Shown: positions 6,389 to 14,360 of the stretch, in pieces
Numbering within the stretch: the stretch's first letter is position 1
Layout of the letters: every line of letters starts with the position of its first letter
From: Eubacterium sp. UBA4343
GTDB taxonomy: Bacteria > Bacillota > Clostridia > Lachnospirales > Lachnospiraceae
Assembly (NCBI GenBank): GCA_002394235.1
Contig: DGTF01000056.1
Span: 1-14,915, forward strand
Length of the DNA stretch: 14,915 bases
Direction of reading: 5' to 3'
Made by a program: the position numbers and the translations under genes
Notes under the pieces: model-generated
Told to the model about the DNA's origin: nothing
Databases searched by the model: none
What the model saw: only the letters and a program-made list of their open reading frames with translations

Positions 6389-8707
6389 CTACGCGATCAG
6401 CGCATGCCCCAGAACCTCTTCCATCCGGCTGACATAGATAATCTCCAGGCCTTCCGTGATCTCTGCATCCATTTCCATTACATCCGGCTTGTTCTCCGCC
6501 GGCACAAGCACTGTGCGGATGCCGGCTTTTTTTGCCGCTAGCAGCTTTTCCTTCAGTCCACCGATCGGCAGCACCCTTCCACGAAGCGTGATCTCTCCGG
6601 TCATCGCCAGATCTGCGCGGACCGGTCTCTTTGTAATTGCCGAAAGCATGGCGGTCGCCATCGTAATCCCGGCGGACGGTCCGTCCTTCGGCACAGCTCC
6701 TTCCGGTATGTGGATATGGATATCATTTCCCGTGAAAAAATCATCCGGAATCTGATATTGTGACGAGACTGACCGGATGTAGCTGATCCCCGTCCGTGCG
6801 GATTCCTTCATGACATCCCCGAGCTGCCCCGTGAGAAGGAATTCCCCTTTCCCGGGCATCACATTTACCTCGATCTCGAGCGTATCTCCGCCGACACTCG
6901 TCCACGCAAGACCGCGGACGATTCCGATCTCCGGTTTGGAATTCGCCATATTTACGGTGAACTTACCCCTTCCAAGAAAACCCTCAAGGTTCTCTTTTGT
7001 AACCGTGACGGATTTTACATCATCTTCCTGGATCCGGAGTGCCGTCTTGCGGCAGATATGACCGATCTGTCGTTCCAGGGAACGCACTCCCGCCTCCTTT
7101 GTGTACCTGGATATGATTTCATCCAGCGCCTCATCCTCAATCACAAGCTGCCCCTTCTTTAGGCCATTGGCTTCAATCTGCTTCGGTATGAGATGCTCCC
7201 GTGCGATATGCTTTTTCTCATTTTCTGTATAGCTGTTGATCTCGATAAGCTCCATGCGGTCGAGAAGCGGCCTCGGAATCGTCTGGACATCGTTCGCAGT
7301 TGCAATGAAAAGAACCTGCGAAAGATCGATGGGCACCTCCACATAATGGTCGGAAAAATGGCTGTTCTCCTCCGGATCAAGCACTTCCAGGAGTGCGGAA
7401 GCGATATCCCCCTTGTAGTCGCTGCTTGTCTTGTCGATCTCATCCAGAAGCATCAGAGGATTTTTCACACCGGCATGGTGGAGTCCCTCCGCGATTCTTC
7501 CCGGCATTGCTCCGATGTAGGTTCTTCTATGTCCGCGGATCTCCGCCTCATCTCTGACTCCTCCAAGGCTGATCCGCACAAAAACCTTATTCAGCGCCTT
7601 TGCAATAGACTTCGCGATAGATGTCTTTCCGGTTCCGGGAGGTCCGACCAGACAAAGGATCGGAGCGTCCGCCTTTTTTGTCACAAGACGGACCGCCAGA
7701 TATTCCAGTATCCGCTCCTTGACTTTCTCGAGACCGTAATGATCCTGCTCCAGAATCTGTCTTGCCTTCTTCAGGTCACGGTTGTCCCTGGACATTTTGT
7801 TCCACGGAAGGCCGAGCAGCGTCTCGATGTATCCCCGGATCACTCCTCCCTCCGAAGGATTGCCGGCTGTATTCTCAAAGCGGCGGATTTCATTGCGGAG
7901 AGTGTCCTTCACCTCCTTCGGTGCCTTTAGCTCCTCGCACTGACGCTTGAATTTTGCAATCTCTGTCTGTGTATTGTCATCTCCGAGTTCTTCCCGGATT
8001 TCTTTCAGCTGTTCCCGGAGTACATACTCTCTCTGGTTCTTATCCAGTCTCTGCTTTACCTTTTCCTGCAGCTCATACCGGATCCTTTCAACCGATGCCT
8101 CACGGGCAAGCATTTCACAGAGTACATCATAGCGTTCCTGCAGCCCGATGGCGTTGAGCAGTCGCTGCTGCTTCTCCGACGGGACCGACAGATTGATGCT
8201 GATCTGATCCACCAGCTTTTCAAACTGATCAATATCCAGGATTCTGATCAGCAGCTCCCTCGAAAGGTTTCTTCCTCCCGCGGAATAGATGCTGACAAGT
8301 TCTTTCAGATTCCGGATCATCGCCTCCCGGCGGTCATCATCAATTGCCGGTGTGCTGTCATCCGCAAATACGGATATCCTCGAGCGGAGAAACTTATCGG
8401 TAGACTCAAAATCGAGCAGCTCCGCCCGGTCAATGCCCTCCACGGTGACTTGTATCATGTCGCGCGGAAGCCGCGCAATCTTTCTAATCTCGGAAACCGT
8501 CCCGATCCGGTAAAGATCATCAAGCGTCGGTTCCGCCACCTCAAGCTTTCTCTGCGTCACCAGAAAAAGCCGGTTATCCTCCGCCATCGCTTCTTCAATG
8601 GCATGTATGCTTTTTTCACGATTTACATCAAAATGCACTACCATGCCCGGAAGGACGGTTACACCCCTCAGAGCAACGGTCGGGAGCACATATTCTGTAT
8701 CATTCAT
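6389..8707 (-). CDS. lon: ATP-dependent protease Lon (LonA)
   Basis: Cytoplasmic AAA+ serine protease degrading misfolded and selected regulatory proteins. The 772-residue chain has the full LonA layout: N-terminal LAN domain (about 1-200, opening [15 protein letters not shown]), a coiled region (about 200-260), an ATPase domain with Walker A GPPGTGKT (355-362) and Walker [10 protein letters not shown] (418-426), then the protease domain. The catalytic Ser is residue 678 in PKDGPSAG, and by spacing the partner Lys is 721 in GGLKEK. All key residues are present. The ATG at 8707-8705 has AAAGGA upstream. It lies 48 nt after clpX. The LonB gene often found between clpX and lonA in Clostridia is absent here. 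Confidence 0.98.
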   Translation of the reverse strand: MNDTEYVLPTVALRGVTVLPGMVVHFDVNREKSIHAIEEAMAEDNRLFLVTQRKLEVAEPTLDDLYRIGTVSEIRKIARLPRDMIQVTVEGIDRAELLDFESTDKFLRSRISVFADDSTPAIDDDRREAMIRNLKELVSIYSAGGRNLSRELLIRILDIDQFEKLVDQISINLSVPSEKQQRLLNAIGLQERYDVLCEMLAREASVERIRYELQEKVKQRLDKNQREYVLREQLKEIREELGDDNTQTEIAKFKRQCEELKAPKEVKDTLRNEIRRFENTAGNPSEGGVIRGYIETLLGLPWNKMSRDNRDLKKARQILEQDHYGLEKVKERILEYLAVRLVTKKADAPILCLVGPPGTGKTSIAKSIAKALNKVFVRISLGGVRDEAEIRGHRRTYIGAMPGRIAEGLHHAGVKNPLMLLDEIDKTSSDYKGDIASALLEVLDPEENSHFSDHYVEVPIDLSQVLFIATANDVQTIPRPLLDRMELIEINSYTENEKKHIAREHLIPKQIEANGLKKGQLVIEDEALDEIISRYTKEAGVRSLERQIGHICRKTALRIQEDDVKSVTVTKENLEGFLGRGKFTVNMANSKPEIGIVRGLAWTSVGGDTLEIEVNVMPGKGEFLLTGQLGDVMKESARTGISYIRSVSSQYQIPDDFFTGNDIHIHIPEGAVPKDGPSAGITMATAMLSAITKRPVRADLAMTGEITLRGRVLPIGGLKEKLLAAKKAGIRTVLVPAENKPDVMEMDAEITEGLEIIYVSRMEEVLGHALIA

Positions 8708-8755
8708 CTGCGCGTGTGATTCCTTTCCATAACGGTACTGCGCGTCTTAAGCGCA
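8708..8755 (-). other. clpX-lon spacer with short hairpin
   Basis: Immediately after the clpX stop lies TGCGC (8755-8751 on minus) pairing with GCGCA (8743-8739), a 5-bp stem with a 7-nt loop. No T-run follows. It may be a processing or stability hairpin within the polycistronic message, or chance. Confidence 0.3.
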
Positions 8756-10057
8756 TCAGGCCGGCCGCATACGCTTGGAAGAACGGGCATTTTTTGCTTT
8801 CATCTGTCTTCTCGGAACGGGCTTTGGCTCGCCGTGAACGATGATCGGGCTGCCTTTTCCTTCTACGGCATCCCTGGTGATCTCACAGGACCGGATGGTA
8901 TTGTCCGACGGTGTCTCGTACATGACATCCATCATTGTCTTTTCCATGATCGCGCGAAGACCGCGCGCGCCGGTCTTGCGGCGCATAGCCTCCTGTGCCA
9001 TCGCGGTAAGCGCGTCGTCATCAAAGGTCAGATCCACCCCGTCCAGCTCGAGCAGCTTGACATACTGCTTTACAAGAGAGTTCTTCGGCTCCTTCAGGAT
9101 GTGGACCAGGGCATCCTCGTCCAATCCATTCAGCGTCACCACAACGGGTACACGTCCGACAAGCTCCGGAATCAGACCAAACTTCACCAGATCCTCCGGC
9201 ATTACCTCACGCAGGATCGCACCCATGTCTTCCTTCTGCCGGACTCCGAGATCCGCGCCGAATCCCAGGCTCTTTGTGTCCTTTCTGGCCTCGATGATCT
9301 TCTCCAGTCCCTCGAAGGCTCCTCCACAGATGAAAAGGATATTTGTCGTATCGATCTGCAGAAACTCCTGGTGCGGATGCTTTCTTCCGCCCTGCGGCGG
9401 GACATTTGCAACAGTTCCCTCGACGATTTTCAGAAGCGCCTGCTGTACACCCTCACCTGAAACATCCCTTGTAATAGAAGGATTCTCGGATTTTCTGGTG
9501 ATCTTGTCGATCTCATCGATGTAGATGATACCGTGCTCCGCCCGCTCAATATCGTAATCCGCGGCCTGAATGAGCTTCAGGAGAATATTCTCGACATCCT
9601 CACCCACATACCCGGCTTCTGTCAGCGTGGTTGCGTCAGCAATTGCAAAGGGAACATTCAGCATTCTGGCGAGTGTCTGTGCCAGAAGGGTCTTGCCGGA
9701 ACCTGTGGGTCCCAGCATCAGGATATTGCTTTTCTGAAGCTCCACATCGCTTTCCTGCTGCGAAAGGATTCTCTTATAATGGTTGTACACAGCAACAGAC
9801 AGTACCTTTTTGGCCTCGTCCTGCCCGATTACATAATCATCCAGAAACTCCTTGATCTCCACCGGCTTCATCAGATTAATCTCGCTGCCTGCCGGCGAAG
9901 GAGTGTGGAACTGCTCATCAATGATTTCCGAGCAGATACCGATGCATTCATCACAGATATATGCCCCGCCCGGACCGGCAATCAGCTTGCGGACCTGATC
10001 CTCTGTCTTTCCGCAGAAGGAGCATCTGATCTTCGGTTCATTTCCTTTATTTGCCAA
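8756..10057 (-). CDS. clpX: ATP-dependent Clp protease ATP-binding subunit ClpX
   Basis: AAA+ unfoldase that recognises tagged or native substrates and feeds them into the ClpP chamber. The 433-residue protein has the N-terminal zinc-binding domain (Cys12, 15, 35, 38 in CSFC and CDEC), Walker A GPTGSGKT (116-123), pore loop GYVG (149-152), Walker [10 protein letters not shown] (177-185), the RKH pore residues (225-227), an LGF tripeptide (264-266) where the ClpP-docking IGF is usual, and sensor 2 GARGLR (363-368). The C-terminus is a basic tail. The initiation codon is TTG (10057-10055). No other start preserves the zinc domain, and GAGGT lies 7 nt upstream. It follows clpP by 96 nt. Confidence 0.98.
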   Translation of the reverse strand: MANKGNEPKIRCSFCGKTEDQVRKLIAGPGGAYICDECIGICSEIIDEQFHTPSPAGSEINLMKPVEIKEFLDDYVIGQDEAKKVLSVAVYNHYKRILSQQESDVELQKSNILMLGPTGSGKTLLAQTLARMLNVPFAIADATTLTEAGYVGEDVENILLKLIQAADYDIERAEHGIIYIDEIDKITRKSENPSITRDVSGEGVQQALLKIVEGTVANVPPQGGRKHPHQEFLQIDTTNILFICGGAFEGLEKIIEARKDTKSLGFGADLGVRQKEDMGAILREVMPEDLVKFGLIPELVGRVPVVVTLNGLDEDALVHILKEPKNSLVKQYVKLLELDGVDLTFDDDALTAMAQEAMRRKTGARGLRAIMEKTMMDVMYETPSDNTIRSCEITRDAVEGKGSPIIVHGEPKPVPRRQMKAKNARSSKRMRPA

Positions 10058-10153
10058 ATCTTCTACCTCTTTCTTTTATTTCCCAATATACACATGAAGG
10101 GCATCCCGAAATCGGATCAAAATCAACCCATTTCTGAACACCCTCACATGCAC
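10058..10153 (-). other. clpP-clpX intergenic spacer
   Basis: A 96-nt gap. It carries a TATATT that could serve as a -10 (about 10090), but no acceptable -35 at 16-18 bp, and no CtsR or CIRCE-type heat shock operator. I see only a short stem (CCG/CGG around AAAT). Read-through from clpP is the simplest view. Confidence 0.3.
10065..10069 (-). promoter_or_regulatory. Ribosome binding site for the TTG start of clpX
   Basis: GAGGT within AAAGAGGT on the minus strand, 7 nt before the TTG at 10057. It supports a non-ATG start, as no in-frame ATG occurs before the zinc-binding domain. Confidence 0.75.
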
Positions 10154-10735
10154 TTACCGATTTGTAATTACGTTATCAATCAGACCGTATGCCTTTGCTT
10201 CCTCGGCTGTCATATAGTTGTCCAGCTCTGTGTCATGCTGAACCTTTTCCAGCGGCTGTCCCGTATTCTGGGACAGAATCTCATTCATACGTTTCTTTAT
10301 CTTCAGAATCTGCTCGGCTACGATCTCAATATCCGTTGCCTTGCCCTGAGCACCACCTGACGGCTGATGGATCATGATCTCTGCATTTGGAAGAGCAAGT
10401 CTCTTGCCCTTTGTACCGCCGGCGAGCAGAAATGCTCCCATGCTAGCGGCCATTCCGAGACAAATCGTCGATACATCGCATTTAATATACTGCATGGTGT
10501 CGTAAATCGCCATTCCGGCGGTTACGGAGCCACCCGGGCTGTTGATATACAGATGGATGTCCTTTCCCGGATCTTCGGATTCCAGGAACAGCATCTGCGC
10601 AACAATCAGGTTTGCAGAAACATCGGAAACCTCTTCCCCAAGAAAAATGATTCTGTCCTTCAGCAGTCTGGAATAGATGTCGTAACTTCTCTCTCCTCTT
10701 CCCGTCTGCTCAATAACATATGGAACTAACGGCAT
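10154..10735 (-). CDS. clpP: ATP-dependent Clp protease proteolytic subunit ClpP
   Basis: Serine peptidase that forms the tetradecameric barrel served by ClpX and other unfoldases. The 193-residue protein has the usual length and the catalytic triad Ser98 (GMAASMGAF), His123 (MIHQPSGG) and Asp172 (TELDNYM). The N-terminus [25 protein letters not shown] is typical, and the handle region [25 protein letters not shown] is intact. It starts 3 nt after the tig stop, with its ribosome binding site (GAGGA) inside the end of tig, so the two are translationally linked. No CtsR box is visible upstream, so control is probably through the tig promoter. Confidence 0.98.
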   Translation of the reverse strand: MPLVPYVIEQTGRGERSYDIYSRLLKDRIIFLGEEVSDVSANLIVAQMLFLESEDPGKDIHLYINSPGGSVTAGMAIYDTMQYIKCDVSTICLGMAASMGAFLLAGGTKGKRLALPNAEIMIHQPSGGAQGKATDIEIVAEQILKIKKRMNEILSQNTGQPLEKVQHDTELDNYMTAEEAKAYGLIDNVITNR

Positions 10736-10738
10736 GTA

Positions 10739-12079
10739 TTATTCCTCTTCTTTCTTCTCCTCAGCCGGTGCTGCTTCCTCTTCCTTCTTCTCTACCTCAA
10801 CGGCATTGTCAGCAATCAGATCTGCAGCCTTCTGAACGGCGAGTTCTTTGCGGATGCTCTCCTTCTGCTCGTCATCGATGAGCTTGGAGATATCCTCAAC
10901 CTTCATGTTGTAGGCTTTCGCCATATTCTCAATTTCCTTATTCACATCCTCATCGGTCACTTCGATCTTCTCGGTCTCCGCGATCTTCTCAAGAACCAGC
11001 TCATTTCTGATCTGAATCTCAGCCTGAGGCTTTACCTGCGCGCGCATCTGGTTTACATCCGCGCCGGTATACTTCATGTACTGCTCCAGAGACATTCCCT
11101 GTGCCTGCAGTCTTCTCGCAAAATTCTGAACCATCTCATCGGCACGGGTGTCAAGCATTGCCTCCGGGATCTCGATGGTGGCATTGGAAGCCGCCTTAGA
11201 TACTCCATTGTCCTTTCTGGCCTGCTTTGCTTCTTTTTCCTTGCGCTCTGTGATCTGCTTTTTGAGATCTGCCTTGTACTCATCCAGAGTATCAAACTCG
11301 GAGTGATCCTGGGCATATTCATCATTCAGCTCATCCATCTCAGTGCGTACGATCTTCTTGACCGTGCAGGTGAACTCTGCTTCCTTGCCCTTCAGCTCTT
11401 CTGCGTGGTAATCCTCCGGGAAGGTAACCTTTACTACTCTGGTCTCTCCGGTCTTTACACCAATGAGCTGATCCTCAAATCCCGGAATAAAGGTATTGGA
11501 GCCAAGCTTCAGCGTCTGATCCTTTGCTGTGCCGCCATCAAAAGCAACGCCGTCAACGGTTCCCGCGTAATCCAGGGTAAGGACATCGTCCTTTGCCGCT
11601 TCCTGATCATCCTCAAGAGTAACCTCACGGGCGTTCTTCTTCTGATCCGCCTCGAGTTCCTTCTCCACTTCCTCATCTGTTACGGAAGTATCAGTCTTCG
11701 GAACCTCGACACCCTTGTACTCGCCAAGAACAACATCAGGCTTTACCGCTACCTCAGCGGTGAAGATAAAATCCTTGCCCTTCTCGATCTGTGTAACGTC
11801 GATCTTCGGCTGTGATACGATATCAAGTCCGCTCTCCTTCGCAGCGTCAGCATATGCGGAAGGAAGGATTGAATTTGCCGCGTCTTCATAGAAAACTCCC
11901 GGGCCGTACATCTTCTCGATCATCTGTCTCGGAACTTTTCCCTTGCGGAATCCGGGAATGCTGATATTCTTTTTCTGTTTCTGATATGCATTCTGCATTG
12001 CTTTCTCGAATTCCTCAGCGGATACTTCGACGGTGAGCTTTGCCATGCTCTTCTCCAGGTTTTCTACTTTGACGCTCAT
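10739..12079 (-). CDS. tig: Trigger factor (ribosome-associated chaperone)
   Basis: Trigger factor docks at the ribosomal exit tunnel next to L23 and shelters nascent chains; it also has peptidyl-prolyl isomerase activity. From the ATG at 12079 it has 446 residues. Visible: the ribosome-binding signature GFRKGKVP (43-50), an FKBP-like isomerase domain (roughly 150-240, with DVLTLDYAGTVDGVAFDGGTA and FIPGFEDQLIGVKTGE), then a helical C-terminal chaperone domain. The last 20 residues form a Glu/Lys/Ala-rich acidic tail (KKEEEAAPAEEKKEEE). A TTG nine bases upstream sits only 2 nt from the AGGAGG and is rejected as the start. First gene of the tig-clpP-clpX-lon-engB block, with a clear promoter and structured leader. 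Confidence 0.98.
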   Translation of the reverse strand: MSVKVENLEKSMAKLTVEVSAEEFEKAMQNAYQKQKKNISIPGFRKGKVPRQMIEKMYGPGVFYEDAANSILPSAYADAAKESGLDIVSQPKIDVTQIEKGKDFIFTAEVAVKPDVVLGEYKGVEVPKTDTSVTDEEVEKELEADQKKNAREVTLEDDQEAAKDDVLTLDYAGTVDGVAFDGGTAKDQTLKLGSNTFIPGFEDQLIGVKTGETRVVKVTFPEDYHAEELKGKEAEFTCTVKKIVRTEMDELNDEYAQDHSEFDTLDEYKADLKKQITERKEKEAKQARKDNGVSKAASNATIEIPEAMLDTRADEMVQNFARRLQAQGMSLEQYMKYTGADVNQMRAQVKPQAEIQIRNELVLEKIAETEKIEVTDEDVNKEIENMAKAYNMKVEDISKLIDDEQKESIRKELAVQKAADLIADNAVEVEKKEEEAAPAEEKKEEE

Positions 12080-12090
12080 TCTTGTCAAAT

Positions 12091-12096
12091 CCTCCT
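12091..12096 (-). promoter_or_regulatory. Ribosome binding site of tig (decides start)
   Basis: Perfect AGGAGG on the minus strand, 11 nt before the ATG at 12079-12077. An in-frame TTG at 12088 would be only 2 nt away, too close for initiation, so the ATG is favoured. Confidence 0.85.
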
Positions 12097-12098
12097 TA

Positions 12099-12127
12099 TA
12101 TGAATAAAAATTCTCTCGGCATTCATA
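12099..12127 (-). promoter_or_regulatory. AU-rich stem next to tig Shine-Dalgarno
   Basis: TATGAAT (12099-12105) and ATTCATA (12121-12127) are perfect 7-bp complements with a 15-nt loop. The stem ends 2 nt from the AGGAGG at 12091-12096, so its folding could affect ribosome access. Its AU content makes it weak and potentially temperature-sensitive; that is inference. Confidence 0.4.
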
Positions 12128-12140
12128 GCTTATTAAAGCA

Positions 12141-12182
12141 TCAGCCCCGACGGCAAACCTTCCGGTATGCCAAAAAGGCTGA
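12141..12182 (-). ncRNA. Bulged hairpin with GNRA-type loop in tig leader
   Basis: On the transcribed strand the RNA can fold as follows. UCAGCC (12182-12177) pairs with GGCUGA (12146-12141), a perfect 6-bp base. An internal loop UUUUU/GUCGG allows several U-G contacts. GGCA pairs with UGCC (4 bp), then one U-U mismatch, then ACC pairs with GGU, closing a GGAA tetraloop (12063-12060 plus 100, i.e. 12163-12160), which fits the GNRA pattern. In total 13 canonical pairs in 42 nt. It is located in the middle of the leader between the predicted +1 and the tig ribosome binding site. No T-run follows, so it is not an intrinsic terminator. I do not recognise it as a known family; cis-regulatory or mRNA-stabilising function is inference. 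Confidence 0.5.
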
Positions 12183-12198
12183 ATAATAGCGCATTTCC

Positions 12199-12214
12199 AT
12201 GGCTACGCAGCCAT
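12199..12214 (-). promoter_or_regulatory. Hairpin or operator at the predicted tig +1
   Basis: ATGGCT (12199-12204) and AGCCAT (12209-12214) form a perfect 6-bp inverted repeat with a 4-nt loop. It starts 7 bp after the -10 hexamer, so the transcript would begin essentially with this stem. It could be a 5'-end stabilising hairpin on the mRNA, or an operator for a repressor at the start site. Confidence 0.45.
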
Positions 12215-12220
12215 TTAGTG

Positions 12221-12249
12221 AGTATATCATAAACAATTTTAAAACGCAA
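12221..12249 (-). promoter_or_regulatory. Sigma-A promoter of tig operon (extended -10)
   Basis: -35 TTGCGT (12249-12244) and -10 TATACT (12226-12221) are separated by exactly 17 bp, with TGA directly before the -10 (extended TGn motif). The predicted start is near 12214, giving a leader of about 135 nt. This is the best promoter in the right half of the window and likely drives tig-clpP-clpX and onwards. Confidence 0.82.
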
Positions 12250-12260
12250 GAATTGCTTGC
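12246..12260 (-). promoter_or_regulatory. Inverted repeat overlapping the tig -35
   Basis: GCAAG (12246-12250) and CTTGC (12256-12260) form a 5-bp inverted repeat with a 5-nt spacer. It covers most of the tig -35 hexamer and, on the minus strand, is followed by G and TTTT. It may be an operator, a very weak terminator for the upstream gene, or coincidence. Confidence 0.3.
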
Positions 12261-12315
12261 AAATCCGCCGGGCACCCGCTTTCTTTCCTTTCAGGGACCT
12301 TTTGGGGACGCCAAT

Positions 12316-14244
12316 CTACTTCAGGCGGATCATATCCAGCGAATTTTCCTTCACGACAACGTATCTGTGCTTTCCTATGGAAAAAATTTCCTGCGGAGTA
12401 CCGCTGTAGCTTCCGTTGAATTTTTCCACCCCGGACATATTGAAGACGCAGATCTTTGCTCCATTGTACAGACTGATCTCATCTCCAGTAAATTCAACGG
12501 AGCGGTAAGCGAAATCAAATTTCCTGTCTAACAGCTGCCTGCCTGCGGTATTGTAAACGAGCAGGTCAAATTTGCCTGAGTCTTCCGTGTTTACAATCAT
12601 ACCAATTCTGGAACTGTCGTGAAAAACGCTTTGTATCTTCTGATCAGTGGAAACCGTCGCCGTCTCTTTGATGGAGCTTTCACCCCCATAAACGGAAAAA
12701 CCATCCGACCGGAACGCAACGCAAGTCTGGGAATCCAGGTATTCCAGCTGCGGAATGATCACGTTGCTGTACTGGAAGTCGGCGATCCGGTTATCCATCT
12801 GGCTCTGACCGGCGTTTCCGAAATTGTAGAACCGCACAATGGACTTCTGCCCGGAGCTGTCATAACTCAGATATGCAACCGCAATGTTCTGTCCATCGCC
12901 GGACAGGGCAATGTCAAGAGGGAATCCCGGATTACCCATGGATGTTTTGATTGTGGCGATTTTTGCACCTTTTTTATCATAATATTCCACATAGGCATTG
13001 CTGCTGTCCTGCATCAGAGCTGCCACTGCCCCGGTTTCACACACCTTGGCACGGACAATCGGAAGACTGGTTGACATCGTTCCAATTTCCCCGGACGCGT
13101 CACAGACCACAATATTTGTCCCGTCCCTGTCATACACGGCCATGATATCGCCGCACAGAGCCACTTCCGGATCGTTCATTGAATAACTGACGTCCCACAG
13201 GGCTGTCCCGGACCGGCTGATCAGAGAGGCTCCGTCCGTACTGTACCGCAGAATATTGTCTCCCGCGCTGCAGTAAGAGGCGGACATGGTATCTTCCTGC
13301 TTTCTGGAATCCACCACCTCATAGCCCCTGTACTTCCAGTAAACAGTACCGAAGATTGCGACCAGCGCAGACACGACAACCACTGCCACAATGATAATAA
13401 CTGCAGCAAGTCCGGCAGGAATCCAGATAACATGTTCCTCCTGCCGCGTATTATCCCCGGCACCTCCCGCTTCCTCCGTTTCATCCGATTCTCCGGAAAG
13501 TACAGCTTCTTCAGAGAGCCTGCGCGCTTTTTCCTGCTCCGCTATCTTTTTGGTACGGATCCGGATTTTCGGGAAGCGGAAATGAAAATGGAATCCCCTG
13601 CTTACGGATTCTTCATCTTCATCAAAGAATGCCTCATCTTCTGAAAGCGACTCGTCTTCTGAAAACCGCTCATCTTCTGGAAACGACATATCTTCTGAAA
13701 TCGGTTCATCCTCATCAGCAGATCTGTCTTCTCTGCCAGATCCTTCTGATATTTCGCCCGGGGTTTTCCCCCGTGCGTTCTTCTTCAGAATATCCGACGT
13801 TTTCTTCTCCGGATCAGCTGCAGGTTTTCCTGTCTCGTTCTCCGGATGATCCCCCTGATTTTCTCCCGGTTGTTCCGATGCGCTGTTCTCACGAATGTCT
13901 GCATTCTTCTCAACGGATCTGTCTGTGGAATTTTCTTCCGGTTCATCCGGAGTTTTCTCTTTCAGAATGTCCGCAGATTTCTCCGCCGGCCTGTCTGTGG
14001 ATTTCTCCTCCGGTCTCTCCCGAGGGTTCTCATCCGGCCTCTCCGGGATTTTCCCTGCCGGTCCTTCCGGAGTTTTCTCTTCCGGTCTTTCCGGGGTTTT
14101 CTTCTCCGAAATATCAGGTGTCTTCTGCGGGCTTTCTGGTGTCTTCTGCGGGCTTTCTTTCGAAGCCACATCCGCAGAATTGCTGTCCGGTTGTTTCGGG
14201 GTTTCCCTCTCCTCTCCGGTTGTATTTTTCACTTCTTCACTCAT
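12316..14244 (-). CDS. DUF5711-like single-pass membrane protein, unknown role
   Basis: A 642-residue protein with three parts. Residues 1 to about 215 are low-complexity and almost certainly disordered, with Pro/Glu/Lys repeats related to EKTPERPE (about 30-150) and an acidic stretch SEDESLSEDEAFFDEDEE (about 195-212). A basic segment follows (FHFHFRFPKIRIRTKK, 218-233), and one hydrophobic helix at about 272-300. Residues 301-642 are rich in short beta strands, with recurrent turns such as YDRDGTN and ALSGDGQNIAVAYLS, resembling a WD40/beta-propeller-like extracytoplasmic sensor domain. I match this to DUF5711 from memory of Lachnospiraceae proteins; this is not a verified hit. There is no Sec signal at the N-terminus, so the helix acts as the anchor with the C-terminus outside. 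A weak AAAGG precedes the ATG at 14244. Confidence 0.75.
   Translation of the reverse strand: MSEEVKNTTGEERETPKQPDSNSADVASKESPQKTPESPQKTPDISEKKTPERPEEKTPEGPAGKIPERPDENPRERPEEKSTDRPAEKSADILKEKTPDEPEENSTDRSVEKNADIRENSASEQPGENQGDHPENETGKPAADPEKKTSDILKKNARGKTPGEISEGSGREDRSADEDEPISEDMSFPEDERFSEDESLSEDEAFFDEDEESVSRGFHFHFRFPKIRIRTKKIAEQEKARRLSEEAVLSGESDETEEAGGAGDNTRQEEHVIWIPAGLAAVIIIVAVVVVSALVAIFGTVYWKYRGYEVVDSRKQEDTMSASYCSAGDNILRYSTDGASLISRSGTALWDVSYSMNDPEVALCGDIMAVYDRDGTNIVVCDASGEIGTMSTSLPIVRAKVCETGAVAALMQDSSNAYVEYYDKKGAKIATIKTSMGNPGFPLDIALSGDGQNIAVAYLSYDSSGQKSIVRFYNFGNAGQSQMDNRIADFQYSNVIIPQLEYLDSQTCVAFRSDGFSVYGGESSIKETATVSTDQKIQSVFHDSSRIGMIVNTEDSGKFDLLVYNTAGRQLLDRKFDFAYRSVEFTGDEISLYNGAKICVFNMSGVEKFNGSYSGTPQEIFSIGKHRYVVVKENSLDMIRLK
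13900..14110 (-). repeat. Degenerate repeats encoding Pro/Glu/Lys units
   Basis: Within the DUF5711-like gene the plus strand shows recurrent TCCGG-AGTTTTCTC-like words about 30 bp apart. They encode imperfect repeats of the type EKTPERPEEKTPEGP, EKSTDRPAEKSADI and ENSTDRSVEKNADI. Units vary in length and sequence, so this is a diverged in-frame repeat region rather than a clean minisatellite. Boundaries are approximate. Confidence 0.7.
14117..14158 (-). repeat. Perfect 21-bp tandem duplication in coding region
   Basis: Positions 14117-14137 and 14138-14158 are identical 21-bp units. They encode ESPQKTP twice within the disordered N-terminus of the DUF5711-like protein, keeping the frame. 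Lack of divergence indicates a recent slippage or duplication event. Confidence 0.9.
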
Positions 14245-14360
14245 TCACAGCCTTTCAGCCGTTCTCCGGCCAACAATCTCCGGTCTTCCTTTTCTCAAAG
14301 CTACGCGCAGGTACTGCCGGGACAATCTTCCTGCGTGCGCCGGTCAGCTCATCTTCCGCA
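14245..14360 (-). other. Intergenic region transketolase to DUF5711-like gene
   Basis: A 116-nt gap. I see no strong promoter or intrinsic terminator. It contains a 14-bp near copy (14295-14308, 13 of 14 matching) of the sequence covering the transketolase stop (14361-14374). Transcription from the transketolase genes may continue into the downstream gene. Confidence 0.4.

Noticed and set aside
7193..7930. Long plus-strand open frame opposite lon
   Set aside because: It is the antisense shadow of a strongly conserved gene, with no ribosome binding site of note and no recognisable protein features. The same applies to plus-strand frames opposite clpX, ecfT, ecfA1 and the DUF5711-like gene.
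10058..10153. Separate clpX promoter based on TATATT
   Set aside because: No plausible -35 at acceptable spacing was found.
9533..10360. Plus-strand frame of 275 codons opposite clpX and clpP
   Set aside because: It runs across two well-supported genes and their spacer on the opposite strand; its composition is that of reverse-complement codons, and no family resemblance is seen.
12080..12088. TTG start of tig at 12088
   Set aside because: It is only 2 nt from the AGGAGG, too close; the ATG at 12079 gives the normal trigger factor N-terminus.
13900..14160. Regular repeats as a CRISPR array
   Set aside because: The repeats are degenerate, in frame, without unique spacers of constant length, and encode a protein repeat.
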